This document shows, one piece after another, positions 46,887 through 55,338 of a stretch of 64,000 nucleotides of DNA. Positions within the stretch are counted from its first letter, which is position 1, and every line of letters begins with the position of its first letter. This stretch comes from Thioalkalivibrio thiocyanoxidans ARh2 (GTDB lineage: Bacteria; Pseudomonadota; Gammaproteobacteria; Ectothiorhodospirales; Ectothiorhodospiraceae), in NCBI RefSeq assembly GCF_000385215.1, contig NZ_ARQK01000058.1, forward strand, positions 1-64,000. The letters are read 5' to 3'. Under the pieces are notes generated by a model that saw only the letters and a program-made list of their open reading frames with translations, did no database searches and was not told where the DNA came from. Both the position numbers and the translations under genes were made by a program.

Positions 46887-47153
46887 ATGGCAGGCGGCTG
46901 GTCCAAAGACGGCGCGGAACAGGAACAGATCGACGACACTGTCGAGGATGCGCTGGCGCGGGTGCGCAGCCAGCTCCCGCAAGGCGACAGTCTGGAAGAG
47001 TGCGAGGAATGCGGGGCCGCGATCCCCGAGGCCCGCCGCCGTGCCCTGCCCGGCGTACGCCTGTGCGTCCCCTGCCAGGAAGCACATGACGAGTCGGACG
47101 CAGCCTTCAGCCCCTACAACCGGCGCGCCTCCAAGGACAGCCAGTTACGCTGA
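46887..47153 (+). CDS. Small DksA/TraR-type zinc finger protein
   Basis: The 88-residue protein has one C4 zinc finger near its middle, CEECGAAIPEARR then LCVPCQE, with DksA/TraR spacing, and lacks the long coiled coil of DksA. It resembles the short YbiI-like group. These can bind RNA polymerase or have unknown roles. It begins at ATG 46887 after GGAG, 65 bases after the trpB-like gene. Confidence 0.85.
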   Translation: MAGGWSKDGAEQEQIDDTVEDALARVRSQLPQGDSLEECEECGAAIPEARRRALPGVRLCVPCQEAHDESDAAFSPYNRRASKDSQLR

Positions 47154-47195
47154 CGCCCGCCGCATGTCGTGGCCAGCAAGCAGAGGTCGAAGCCC

Positions 47196-48119
47196 ATGGC
47201 GCGAACCCTGTACATCACCCACCCCTCCGGCCGACTTCACGATCCGGGATCCGGACACCCGGAGTGCCCGCAGCGCCTGGCCGCCATCGATGCCGCGCTG
47301 CAAAACCTTGCGCGACTGGAACGTCTCGAGGATCCAGCGGCAGCGACGGACGAGGACCTGACGCGTGCCCACACCCGCGCACACGTGGACGCGATTCATG
47401 CCGCACAACCGGGGCCCGGCGTTCGCGTCGCAGTGGACCCCGACACCCGTATCAATGAGCACTCGGTCTTCGCGGCACATCATGCGGCCGGCGCGGCAAT
47501 CGAGGGCGTTCGGCGGGTACTGGACGGCAAGGCTGACCATGCCTTCTGTGCGGTTCGTCCCCCGGGCCACCACGCGGAACGGGACCGGGCGATGGGCTTT
47601 TGCCTGTTCAACAACGTGGCCATCGCGGCGCGCTGGGCACTGGAGGGGCACGGCCTGAGCCGTGTCGCAATCGCGGACTTCGACGTTCACCACGGCAACG
47701 GGACCGAGGATATCTTTCGCGATGACCCCCGGGTGCTGTTCTGCTCCAGCTTCCAGCATCCGTTCTACCCGGACCGCCCGCTGTCCCGCCGCGAGCACCT
47801 GGTTCATACGCCGCTCGCGGCGGGTACAGACGGCCCCGCCTTTCGCGCGGCGATCGAGCGCGACTGGCTGCCCGCCCTGGAACGATTCCGGCCGGAGTTG
47901 ATCCTGATATCAGCCGGGTTCGACGCCCACCGGGACGACCCGCTCGCCGGTCTCAATCTGGTCGAGAGCGACTTCGAGTGGATCACGCGCCAGCTGCTGG
48001 ACATTGCCGAGCGGCACACGGCCGGACGCCTGGTCTCGGTGCTGGAGGGCGGATACGATCTCGCCGCGCTGTCGCGCAGCGTGCGCAGCCATGTCCAGAC
48101 ACTGATGGGCATCCGATAA
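47196..48119 (+). CDS. Histone deacetylase-family (acetoin utilisation/AcuC-like) amidohydrolase
   Basis: The 307-residue arginase-fold enzyme has the zinc and catalytic motifs of class II HDAC-like bacterial proteins: AVRPPGHHAERDRAMGFCLF, IADFDVHHGNGTEDIF, SAGFDAHRDDPL and VLEGGYD. Bacterial members deacetylate polyamines or acetyl-lysine. ATG 47196 follows AGAGG and begins the conserved core immediately; an upstream start is possible. The next gene starts 33 bases on. Confidence 0.92.
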   Translation: MARTLYITHPSGRLHDPGSGHPECPQRLAAIDAALQNLARLERLEDPAAATDEDLTRAHTRAHVDAIHAAQPGPGVRVAVDPDTRINEHSVFAAHHAAGAAIEGVRRVLDGKADHAFCAVRPPGHHAERDRAMGFCLFNNVAIAARWALEGHGLSRVAIADFDVHHGNGTEDIFRDDPRVLFCSSFQHPFYPDRPLSRREHLVHTPLAAGTDGPAFRAAIERDWLPALERFRPELILISAGFDAHRDDPLAGLNLVESDFEWITRQLLDIAERHTAGRLVSVLEGGYDLAALSRSVRSHVQTLMGIR

Positions 48120-48152
48120 CAGGGTTTCCCATCGCTACGGTACCCTGCGCCC

Positions 48153-48710
48153 ATGAACCTGCGCAGCCATCCCCTTTTGCTCGGCCTGATGTTCCAGGCC
48201 GCCCTGATTCCCCTGGCATTCCTGCTGGCCGCAATCGCCGGGATTCCGCTGGGCGAGCACCTGTATTGGGACCCCGATCATGCATTGATCGGCGTACTCG
48301 CGGTCCTGCCAATGCTGGCGATGCTGGGGCTGGTCGCGCATTTCGGCGGGTCCGCCTACGACACCCTTTCGGGCCAGGTGCGCGATTTCATCGCGCGGTT
48401 GTTCGGAAACGCCTGGCCGGGGGCCATCCTGCTGATCTCTCTACTGGCCGGGCTCGGCGAGGAACTCCTGATACGCGGTGTCCTGCAGACCTGGCTGGAC
48501 ACCCACCTCCCGGCGTTCCTGGCCATCCTGATCGCCGGGGTAATCTTCGGCCTGGCCCATGCGATCACGCGGCTCTATTTCGTTTTTGCCACAGCCATCG
48601 GGCTCTATCTGGGACTCGTCTATTACCTGACAGGCAACCTGCTGGTGGTCATCATCACCCACGCGCTGTATGACTGGCTCGTGATCCACTGGTACCGGCG
48701 CAGACTCTGA
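48153..48710 (+). CDS. CPBP-family intramembrane metalloprotease
   Basis: The 185-residue membrane protein has about five helices and the three CPBP/Abi motifs: GLGEELLIRGVLQ (Glu-Glu...Arg), IFGLAHAIT and ITHALYDW, which together hold the metal ligands. Family members cleave within or near membranes or modify prenylated peptides. The substrate is unknown. Confidence 0.88.
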   Translation: MNLRSHPLLLGLMFQAALIPLAFLLAAIAGIPLGEHLYWDPDHALIGVLAVLPMLAMLGLVAHFGGSAYDTLSGQVRDFIARLFGNAWPGAILLISLLAGLGEELLIRGVLQTWLDTHLPAFLAILIAGVIFGLAHAITRLYFVFATAIGLYLGLVYYLTGNLLVVIITHALYDWLVIHWYRRRL

Positions 48711-48752
48711 CGCCCGCTTGCGAAGCACACGAGGCATTTCCAGACTCGATGG

Positions 48753-48953
48753 ATGGTCACCCTTCGGGGCACCGTCGTGAGCTGACTCCACCGGGGCGAT
48801 TTTCTGCTGCTGGCGCTGCTCGTCCCGCGCTGGACCGGTGGACACCTGGCGCCCATCACCGGGGAACGCGACGAGGTCATCCGCTGGCTGGCGCAGGTCT
48901 CCGGGGTACTCGCCCTCACCTGCATGCTGCTTGCCGGCGAGGAGCAGCCCTGA
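48753..48953 (+). pseudogene. Possible remnant of a small membrane protein, interrupted by TGA
   Basis: From ATG 48753 a frame gives ten codons, then TGA at 48783, then 55 further codons that look protein-like: a Leu-rich segment, LVPRWTGGHLAPITGERDEV, and a second hydrophobic stretch ending LLAGEEQP. The second part has no usual start codon. It may be a decayed gene or chance. The rest of the 264-base gap between the CPBP and pseudokinase genes holds nothing else I recognise. Confidence 0.25.
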
Positions 48954-48974
48954 ACCCGGCTCTTCGGGTCGGCT

Positions 48975-51347
48975 TCAGGAACGCGCCTCGCAGATCGCGA
49001 GGGCGAGCTGGTTCCTTACCGATTTCAGCGCGCGCAGGACCAGCGGATCCAGCTCCGTGCGGCCCGACGGCAACTCCAGGTACAGCAGTCCTACACACCG
49101 CTCACGCACACCCAGAGGCAATAACAGAAAGCTGCGCGCATCCAGTGCATCACGGAACTCGCCTGGAATGTAGCGGCTGATCGCCGGGTCCGAGCTGTCG
49201 CTGATCACCATGTCCTTGCGCTGCGTCATGGCCAGCGAGAGCACGTTGCCCGAGCCGGACAGCGACAGGCGCAGACGCCCGGACAGGGATTCCGCCTCGT
49301 GCCCGAACGCCGTATGGGCCACCAGCGTGCGCCGTTCCCGATCCGCCAGCATCAGCATCGCGCGGCGCAGTCCGAGCACCTGGTAGATGTTTTCCAGCGT
49401 GGCCTGCACCAGCGGGTTCAGCTCGGATCCCTCGACCATTGCGTCGAGCATTTCCGTCAGCGACTCCATCAGCGCCGCCGCCTGCTCGGCCGGCGAGGTC
49501 GACTCGGGCTCCGGGCCGTCGGGCGCCGGGCCACCATTGGCGTCCAGCAGGGCCTCCTCGTCGGGGGCATCGCCGCCCTGCGCGTTATCGCCGACCCCCA
49601 GATTCCGGCGCAGGTGCCGCAGATGTTCCTGCCCCTCGCGCGGCAGCTTGACCACGCTCAGAAACTGTTCGAGGCGCTCGCGCCCCTCCTGGATCGCTCG
49701 GCGCATACCCGTGGCCCCGACATCCAGCGAGGCCTTGTACCTGCGCCGCAGTTCCGCCAGGGCGAGATCCTGCTCCGCCGGGTCCTGGTGGATGATGCGA
49801 CCCGCCATCTCGCTGGCCAGGGTCACGACCCGGTGGAGGCGCTGGTCCGGGTCCCGTACCGCGGGCAGCGTGCCCTCGGGCGCCCGTTCGACCGCCTGCA
49901 CGATCTCGCGCGGGAAGTTCCAGTCCTCCAGTACGGCACGCGCCAGTGCCTCGTACGAGATACCAAGGACCTGGCGCGCCGCGCTGCCCTCGGAGACCCC
50001 CTGCGTCTGCCGGATCTGGATCTCGTCCGCCTCCTCGGGGAGGTAGTAGAGCGCCAGCATCCGCCCGATGTCGTGGAACAACGCGCAGACAAACGCCTGT
50101 TCGCTTTCGATTCCACCGAGCTGCCGGGCCAGCGTGCGCGCCAGCATCGCGCTGAACAGCGTCTGGACCATGGCCTGCATCAGACGAGCGGACTGGCTCC
50201 CGCCCTTGAGGTTTTCCAGCAGGACGAGGCCGAGCGCCGCCGTGCGCACCTGCTCGAAACCCAGCAGGACGACCGCCCGGGACACCGTGCGGATGTTGCC
50301 TCCGAAGTTGCTGTAGAAAGGGGAATTGGCCAGCCGCAGAAGCTTCTGTGTCGTCGCGTAGTCCTTCAGCACGGCATTCGACAGCTCGGCGACCGAGCGC
50401 TGCTCGCTGTCATCCGAACACTGGGTAATCTCGCGAATATGCGCCGAGACTCCCGGAAAATCGGGCTTGCGCCGGATCCGGCGCAGAATGAAATCGCCGG
50501 GCTCCCCCTCCTCGTTCTCGCGACCCTCGGTTACGGCAAGAAATGCCTCGCGCAGTGCCTGGGCCGTTGCGTAGCGCTCGTGCGGATCGGGCCGCTGCGC
50601 CCTCAGGGCGATGGCATCCAGGCGTTCGTCGCCCTCGCCCGTGTGCTTCGACGGCGGCTCGGGGACACCGGCTTCCATCGCATTCAGTACATCCTGGTCG
50701 GTGTCCCCGGGAAAGGCCCGACGCCCCGCGAGCAGTTCGTAGAACAGCGCACCCAGCGAATACACGTCGGCTGCCAGTGAAGGCGGTCCGCCACGCAGCT
50801 GCTCCGGGGCCAGGTAATGGCGCGTCTGGGTCTGATGCCCCGCGGCCTGCTCGCTCCCCTGCGGCAACGCAAGCCCGAGACCGGTCACGCGCGCATGACC
50901 ATCCGCGCCGACTGTGATGTTCGCAGGCTGCAGCGACCCATGCACAATCCCCTGCTCGTGCGCGGCGGCCAGGGCATCGACCATCTCGCGCATCAGCGCC
51001 AGGGCGCGATCCAGCGGCAGCCGCCCCCTGGCAAGCAGGGCATCCAGCGTTTCGCCCTCGATGTACTCGAACACGAGGTAGAGGCCCTCGTCCCAGGGCC
51101 CCGCTTCGAAGATCGCCGCGCTGTGGGGATGCCGGAAGCGGCTCACCGCGCGGGCCGCGCGCATCAGGTCGTCACGCACCTCGGCATCACCCAGGGCCTG
51201 GTGCGTCAGCGTACGCACCATCACGCGCCGGTCCAGCACGCCGTCATGCGCGACATACAGCCCGTCGCGCGCACTCTCCCCCAGTGTCTCCAGGACACGA
51301 AACCGATCGATCCAGCGTTCCTGGCTCGCGTCACGCGACCTCGCCAT
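48975..51347 (-). CDS. Pseudokinase - HDOD - GAF signalling protein
   Basis: The 790-residue protein starts at ATG 51347 behind GGAGGGGG. It has a Ser/Thr kinase-like domain (about 12-270), an HDOD domain (about 295-490; LLRLANSPFYSNFGG, VCALFHDIGRML) and a C-terminal GAF domain (about 640-790). The kinase part has the overall family pattern (YLAPEQLRGGPPSLAADVYS), but the ATP Lys position reads VMVRTL, the catalytic loop reads VHGSLQPANI (no HRD Asp, no Lys), and the DFG site reads TGLGLA. All catalytic residues are gone, so it is very probably a pseudokinase that binds partners. The HDOD domain keeps the shape seen in signalling regulators. The ligand is unknown. Confidence 0.88.
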   Translation of the reverse strand: MARSRDASQERWIDRFRVLETLGESARDGLYVAHDGVLDRRVMVRTLTHQALGDAEVRDDLMRAARAVSRFRHPHSAAIFEAGPWDEGLYLVFEYIEGETLDALLARGRLPLDRALALMREMVDALAAAHEQGIVHGSLQPANITVGADGHARVTGLGLALPQGSEQAAGHQTQTRHYLAPEQLRGGPPSLAADVYSLGALFYELLAGRRAFPGDTDQDVLNAMEAGVPEPPSKHTGEGDERLDAIALRAQRPDPHERYATAQALREAFLAVTEGRENEEGEPGDFILRRIRRKPDFPGVSAHIREITQCSDDSEQRSVAELSNAVLKDYATTQKLLRLANSPFYSNFGGNIRTVSRAVVLLGFEQVRTAALGLVLLENLKGGSQSARLMQAMVQTLFSAMLARTLARQLGGIESEQAFVCALFHDIGRMLALYYLPEEADEIQIRQTQGVSEGSAARQVLGISYEALARAVLEDWNFPREIVQAVERAPEGTLPAVRDPDQRLHRVVTLASEMAGRIIHQDPAEQDLALAELRRRYKASLDVGATGMRRAIQEGRERLEQFLSVVKLPREGQEHLRHLRRNLGVGDNAQGGDAPDEEALLDANGGPAPDGPEPESTSPAEQAAALMESLTEMLDAMVEGSELNPLVQATLENIYQVLGLRRAMLMLADRERRTLVAHTAFGHEAESLSGRLRLSLSGSGNVLSLAMTQRKDMVISDSSDPAISRYIPGEFRDALDARSFLLLPLGVRERCVGLLYLELPSGRTELDPLVLRALKSVRNQLALAICEARS

Positions 51348-51476
51348 GCCCCCTCCCCAAAGTCCTCGCCACTGTTTCGCCCCCAAGCCCGGCGCCGCGC
51401 CCAACCGGCGGTTATGCCTCTATCGGTCTACCGCGTGCCGGGGCATCCATGATGACACGGGCCGGGGCCAGTGAGG

Positions 51477-52505
51477 TCACTTATCGCGGGCTCGCTTGGC
51501 GAGATAGGCCTTGACGTTTGGAGGCCGGTAGTCGCGAGACTGCTGGTAACGTTCTTCGACCGAGGGGTGCAGCCGGGTCGAAGAATCCGCAGGTTCGAGG
51601 TCCCGGACGAGTGTGCGGCGCAGGCGATAGATGTGGCGCCGCGACTGATGGATCGCGGCGCGAGGGTCGGGTCGCAGGCTGGCCGGGAGGTGCGGCTCGA
51701 ACTCCAGCCCTGCGGCGGATGCCTGCTCCAGCATCCAGTGGAGGGCAATATCGGCGACCTGCAGTCCCTTGTCATCAGGCGGATAGCCGCCCCCGACATC
51801 CGCGTGCACCCCGGCGAACCACTGCTGGTCCAGATCCAGCCCTGCGCGTGGCTCCCACAGGGTGGGTTCGAAATCCGCACGGCGCTCGTCGATGGCCAGC
51901 GCATGCCGGGCAACCCGGACGTTCGGGCCCAGCTTGGTGTCGTAGAACTCGTCGGTGCGATCGAACAGCCCGAGCACCGAAAACGGGATGCCCAGCGCCC
52001 CGACGGTATCCCAGGCACCCACGAAACGGATCTGCCGCGAGGGGTGGCTGTGGGCCTCGCGAAAGGCGCGCGAGTGCTTGCCGTCGGGCTTGTACGCCGC
52101 CCCCGTGCGCTTGTACAGGCGAAAGGCCTGCTCGATCAGGCGTGCATCCGGGCGCCGGAGGATCCCGCAGTTGTTGATCAGACCGCACAGGCTGCGCACG
52201 GTGTACGCACCCCGGCTGAACCCGAACAAGAAGAGCTCCGTCCCCGAGGCATAGTTCTGCACGATGTAGCGGTAGGCATCGGTGATGTTCTTGTGGATGC
52301 CCCGGCCGGTCACGCCGCCACTGACCCGGGCATGGTAGGACCCCACGCCCCAGTCATAGAACACCTGCTGGGTGTCGCCGGCGGCGTCCACGGGCGCCAC
52401 CGCCCGCGCCAGCCGCAATACGTTCGTCGGGACGTCGGACTCGACGTCGTCCTCCGGACGGTTCCAGGTCCCGTCCGCGCAGATCACGATACGGCGCGTC
52501 ATCAT
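51477..52505 (-). CDS. DUF2235 / Tle1-like alpha/beta hydrolase
   Basis: The 342-residue protein starts TRRIVICADGTWNRPEDD, the DUF2235 opening, and has the nucleophile elbow FLFGFSRGAYTVRSL (G-x-S-x-G), an Asp in FVGAWDTVGALG and a His in GVHADVGGGYP. These could form the Ser-Asp-His triad of Tle1-type phospholipases. No signal peptide or type VI secretion gene is nearby, so it may be a cytoplasmic enzyme rather than a secreted effector. It follows the sHSP gene on the same strand. Confidence 0.88.
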   Translation of the reverse strand: MMTRRIVICADGTWNRPEDDVESDVPTNVLRLARAVAPVDAAGDTQQVFYDWGVGSYHARVSGGVTGRGIHKNITDAYRYIVQNYASGTELFLFGFSRGAYTVRSLCGLINNCGILRRPDARLIEQAFRLYKRTGAAYKPDGKHSRAFREAHSHPSRQIRFVGAWDTVGALGIPFSVLGLFDRTDEFYDTKLGPNVRVARHALAIDERRADFEPTLWEPRAGLDLDQQWFAGVHADVGGGYPPDDKGLQVADIALHWMLEQASAAGLEFEPHLPASLRPDPRAAIHQSRRHIYRLRRTLVRDLEPADSSTRLHPSVEERYQQSRDYRPPNVKAYLAKRARDK

Positions 52506-52599
52506 CGGCCTCCCTGCCGCCTACGCTTTCTTCAGCCTAGACTGCGCCGGGCCGATGCGCATGTGCCGATCGGCTCTCCATTGGCTGGATCTCCTTGGC

Positions 52600-53130
52600 C
52601 TAACGGCCAATCTCGATGCGCCGCACCCCGGGGCGCTCGCCATCCTTGCGACGGGGGACATGGACATCCAGCACCCCGTTCTTGAAGCGGGCGGATATGC
52701 CATCCGTGTCGGCATCACCGGGAAGGCTCAGGACTCGGCGAAACTGCCCGTAACTGCGCTCGATCCGGTGGTAGCCCTCCTCGTCTTCCTCGTGTTCCTG
52801 GCGTTTCTCGCCCGAGATGATCAGGTCGTCCCCATCGATGGAGAGGTCGATCTCGTCCTCCGAGATCCCGGGCACCTCCACCGATATCCGATAGGCCTTG
52901 CGTCCCTCGGCGATATCCACGCTGGGCTTCAGCCACAGGGGCCCGGTACGCCCCGCGAGGGCACCCCCCGGGGCACGACCGAAGAACTGCTCAAACATCC
53001 GGTCCATCTCCTGGTGCATCCGCAGCAGCGGGTCGCCCGGGGCATCATCGCGCCGCGCGGGCAGGACCTCGGGCTGTTCCTGTTCCTCGCGCTTGAACCA
53101 GTTCCACGGCTTGAGCTTTTGCAGGTCCAT
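52600..53130 (-). CDS. Hsp20 family small heat shock protein
   Basis: The 176-residue protein has a variable N-terminus (about 1-70), an alpha-crystallin domain (about 72-165; KPSVDIAEGRKAYRISVEVPG, LIISGEKRQEHEEDEEGYHR) and a short tail. It keeps unfolding proteins soluble without ATP. The C-terminal I-x-I is replaced by IEIGR at the end. AGGAGG lies 8-10 bases before ATG 53130, and a heat-shock-like promoter is found upstream. Confidence 0.94.
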   Translation of the reverse strand: MDLQKLKPWNWFKREEQEQPEVLPARRDDAPGDPLLRMHQEMDRMFEQFFGRAPGGALAGRTGPLWLKPSVDIAEGRKAYRISVEVPGISEDEIDLSIDGDDLIISGEKRQEHEEDEEGYHRIERSYGQFRRVLSLPGDADTDGISARFKNGVLDVHVPRRKDGERPGVRRIEIGR

Positions 53131-53187
53131 GCAGTCACCTCCTCGTATCCTGTGTCATGAGCACTTGCATTCAGGGCTCCTACCCCG

Positions 53188-53217
53188 ATAGGTAGGAAGT
53201 CGAACGAGCTTTTCAAG
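53188..53217 (-). promoter_or_regulatory. Sigma-32-type heat shock promoter for hsp20
   Basis: On the minus strand CTTGAAA (53217-53211) matches the sigma-32 -35 consensus exactly. A 15-base spacer leads to CTACCTAT (53195-53188), a partial match to the CCCCATNT -10. CCTACC...GGTAGG forms a small palindrome at the -10 region. No start site can be proven. Confidence 0.5.
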
Positions 53218-53271
53218 ATCCGGGGCCGAAGCTTTCAGAAAAACCGGCCCCTCGGGAGCGGCCGATCATCA

Positions 53272-53889
53272 ATGGAACAGGACTTCTACATCACACTGTT
53301 CATCATCGCGGGTACCGTGGCGACCTCCATCTGGGCCTGGCAGCGCCCGCGCGTACTGGAGCGGATGATCTACTGGCCACCGGCAGTGGCCCGCGGTGAA
53401 TACTGGCGGCTGATCACCCACGGGTTTATCCACGCCGACGGCACCCATCTCGCGTTCAACATGATCACGCTGTTCTTCTTCGGCATGGCCATGGAGCGCG
53501 TACTGGTCCCGGAGATTGGCGTACTCGGCTTTGTGGCGTTCTACCTGGCCGGCATCGTGCTGGCGATCCTGCCCACCCACCTGCGCCACCGGGACAACCG
53601 TTTCTACCGCAGCCTGGGCGCCTCGGGGGCGGTCTCGGCCGTTTTGTTCGCCTATATCCTGCTGCAACCCTGGTCGATGCTGTTCGTGTTCTTCATCCCG
53701 ATGCCGGCGATCGTGTTCGCGGCGGCCTACGTGGCCTATTCGTTCTGGGCGCAGCGCCAGGCGCGCGACAACGTGAATCACAGCGCCCACCTCTGGGGCG
53801 GTGCCTGGGGCGTGGGCTTCATGCTCTTCCTGGAGCCGGCCCTGTTCGGCCGTTTCCTGCAGGAGCTCCTGTCACCGCTTGGAGCATAG
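53272..53889 (+). CDS. Rhomboid family intramembrane serine protease
   Basis: The 205-residue protein has about six membrane helices with the rhomboid motifs: WRLITHGFIHADGTHLAFNM in the L1/helix 2 region, the nucleophile Ser in SLGASGAVSAVL (helix 4) and the base His in NVNHSAHLWGGAWG (helix 6). It should cut membrane proteins within the bilayer. Substrate unknown. It is divergent from hsp20. Confidence 0.92.
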   Translation: MEQDFYITLFIIAGTVATSIWAWQRPRVLERMIYWPPAVARGEYWRLITHGFIHADGTHLAFNMITLFFFGMAMERVLVPEIGVLGFVAFYLAGIVLAILPTHLRHRDNRFYRSLGASGAVSAVLFAYILLQPWSMLFVFFIPMPAIVFAAAYVAYSFWAQRQARDNVNHSAHLWGGAWGVGFMLFLEPALFGRFLQELLSPLGA

Positions 53890-53970
53890 ACGTGAATCCT
53901 TCCGGGCACCCGGTGGTCCTATAAAGCGCAGTTGCACGAAACGGGCCCGGATTTCGCCACAGGAGGTCGC

Positions 53971-55338
53971 ATGCCTCGAACCACATACGCACACGCCTGG
54001 CCGGCCATTGGCCTCGTCGCCGGGTTTGCTCTCGTTTTTGGGTCCAAAACCGCCCTGGCGGACGACGACGCCCAGAGCCGGGTTGCCTGGCAGGATCCCG
54101 TCGAGGTCGCCCGCGGCGAGGCCTATCGAGGCCCCTGGCGCATGAATGCCTCCGACTTTCGCTATGTGGACGACGCCTCGGTGGCGATCAACGACCACGG
54201 CGAGGTGGTCGTCGTATGGGTTGACCAGGTGGAGCAGGCGATCCTGCTGCAACGCTACGACCGCGACGGTCAGGCCGTCCTGGATGAACCCACCCGGATC
54301 GGCGGGGAACCGGACACCTTCTCCTGGCTGCCGCGCGTCGCGATCGAGCCGGCACCAGACGACGAGGACGACTTCACCGTTCACCTGCTCTGGCAGGAGA
54401 TCCTGTTTACCGGCGGCGATCACGGCGGGGAGATCCTCTACGCCCGCTCCCGGGACGGCGGCCGATCGTTCGAGGATCACCAGAACCTGTCGAATTCGCG
54501 CGATGGGGCCGGCAAGGGACGCATCACCGCCCATCGCTGGGACAACGGCAGCCTGGACCTCCTGCTGGCCGGAGAGGGTCAGGTCGTCGCGGCCTGGACC
54601 GAATACCAGGGTCCGCTGCGCGTCACCTACTCGTCCGACAACGGCGAAAGCTTCGCGGAACCCGAAACGATCAACGAGGGGGCCGACAAACCGGCCCGCG
54701 CACCGAGTCTGGCCCGGGCCCCCTCGGGGCGCGTCCTGCTTGCCTGGTCGGAGGGCGACAGTCCGTATGCCGACATCCGCATCGCGAGCTCCGATGAACT
54801 GGGCGAAGGCTTTTCCACTCCCGCCACGGCGCTTGAAACGCCCGGTCACGCCGATGCCCCTTCGCTGGTAGTGAATGACGAAGGCACCGCGCATCTTGCG
54901 TTCGGGGCCATCCCGGCGAACGACCTGGAGGACTACCGCCAGCCCTACCACCGTCGACTGCACCTCACCCAAGCGGATGCCGACGCCCTGGAGTTCAGCC
55001 CGGCGAACGAACTCGACGCGGACGCCTGGCCGGGCGGCTTCCCCACGCTGGCGCGCTCCGACGAACGGCTCTATCTCGTCTGGCAGCGCTATCCACACCC
55101 GACCGATCGCCCGTACGGCCTCGCGTTTACCCACGCCCCACTGGACAACCTGAAGTTCGCGCCCGTCGAGCCCGTCCCGGGCACCGTCGACCGGCCCTAC
55201 AGCGGCGGGCTGCAGGGGCAGCTGAAGCGGCGGATGGCGGTCAACGCGGCGGGCGAGATCGCGATCGCCCAGAGCCGGTTCATCCCCGGCAGCCACAGCG
55301 ACATCCTGTTGATCCGCGGACAGGTGCAGGACCGCTGA
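53971..55338 (+). CDS. Exported Asp-box (sialidase-like beta-propeller) protein
   Basis: From ATG 53971 (behind AGGAGG) the protein has 455 residues with a signal peptide (AIGLVAGFALVFGSKTALA, cut before DDDAQ). The mature part carries Asp-box motifs of six- or seven-bladed propellers: SRDGGRSFEDH and SSDNGESFAEP, with repeated LLAW and VVVVW strands. No complete sialidase Arg triad or active site is recognised, so enzyme activity is not claimed. It is very acidic. It overlaps the next gene by one base (TGATG). Confidence 0.75.
   Translation: MPRTTYAHAWPAIGLVAGFALVFGSKTALADDDAQSRVAWQDPVEVARGEAYRGPWRMNASDFRYVDDASVAINDHGEVVVVWVDQVEQAILLQRYDRDGQAVLDEPTRIGGEPDTFSWLPRVAIEPAPDDEDDFTVHLLWQEILFTGGDHGGEILYARSRDGGRSFEDHQNLSNSRDGAGKGRITAHRWDNGSLDLLLAGEGQVVAAWTEYQGPLRVTYSSDNGESFAEPETINEGADKPARAPSLARAPSGRVLLAWSEGDSPYADIRIASSDELGEGFSTPATALETPGHADAPSLVVNDEGTAHLAFGAIPANDLEDYRQPYHRRLHLTQADADALEFSPANELDADAWPGGFPTLARSDERLYLVWQRYPHPTDRPYGLAFTHAPLDNLKFAPVEPVPGTVDRPYSGGLQGQLKRRMAVNAAGEIAIAQSRFIPGSHSDILLIRGQVQDR

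Noticed and set aside
48783-48785. In-frame TGA considered as a selenocysteine codon
   Set aside because: No redox protein family is recognisable and no selenocysteine insertion hairpin is evident; decay is simpler.
49299-50780. 493-codon plus-strand open frame within the pseudokinase gene
   Set aside because: Antisense shadow; the minus-strand protein has clear HDOD and GAF domains.
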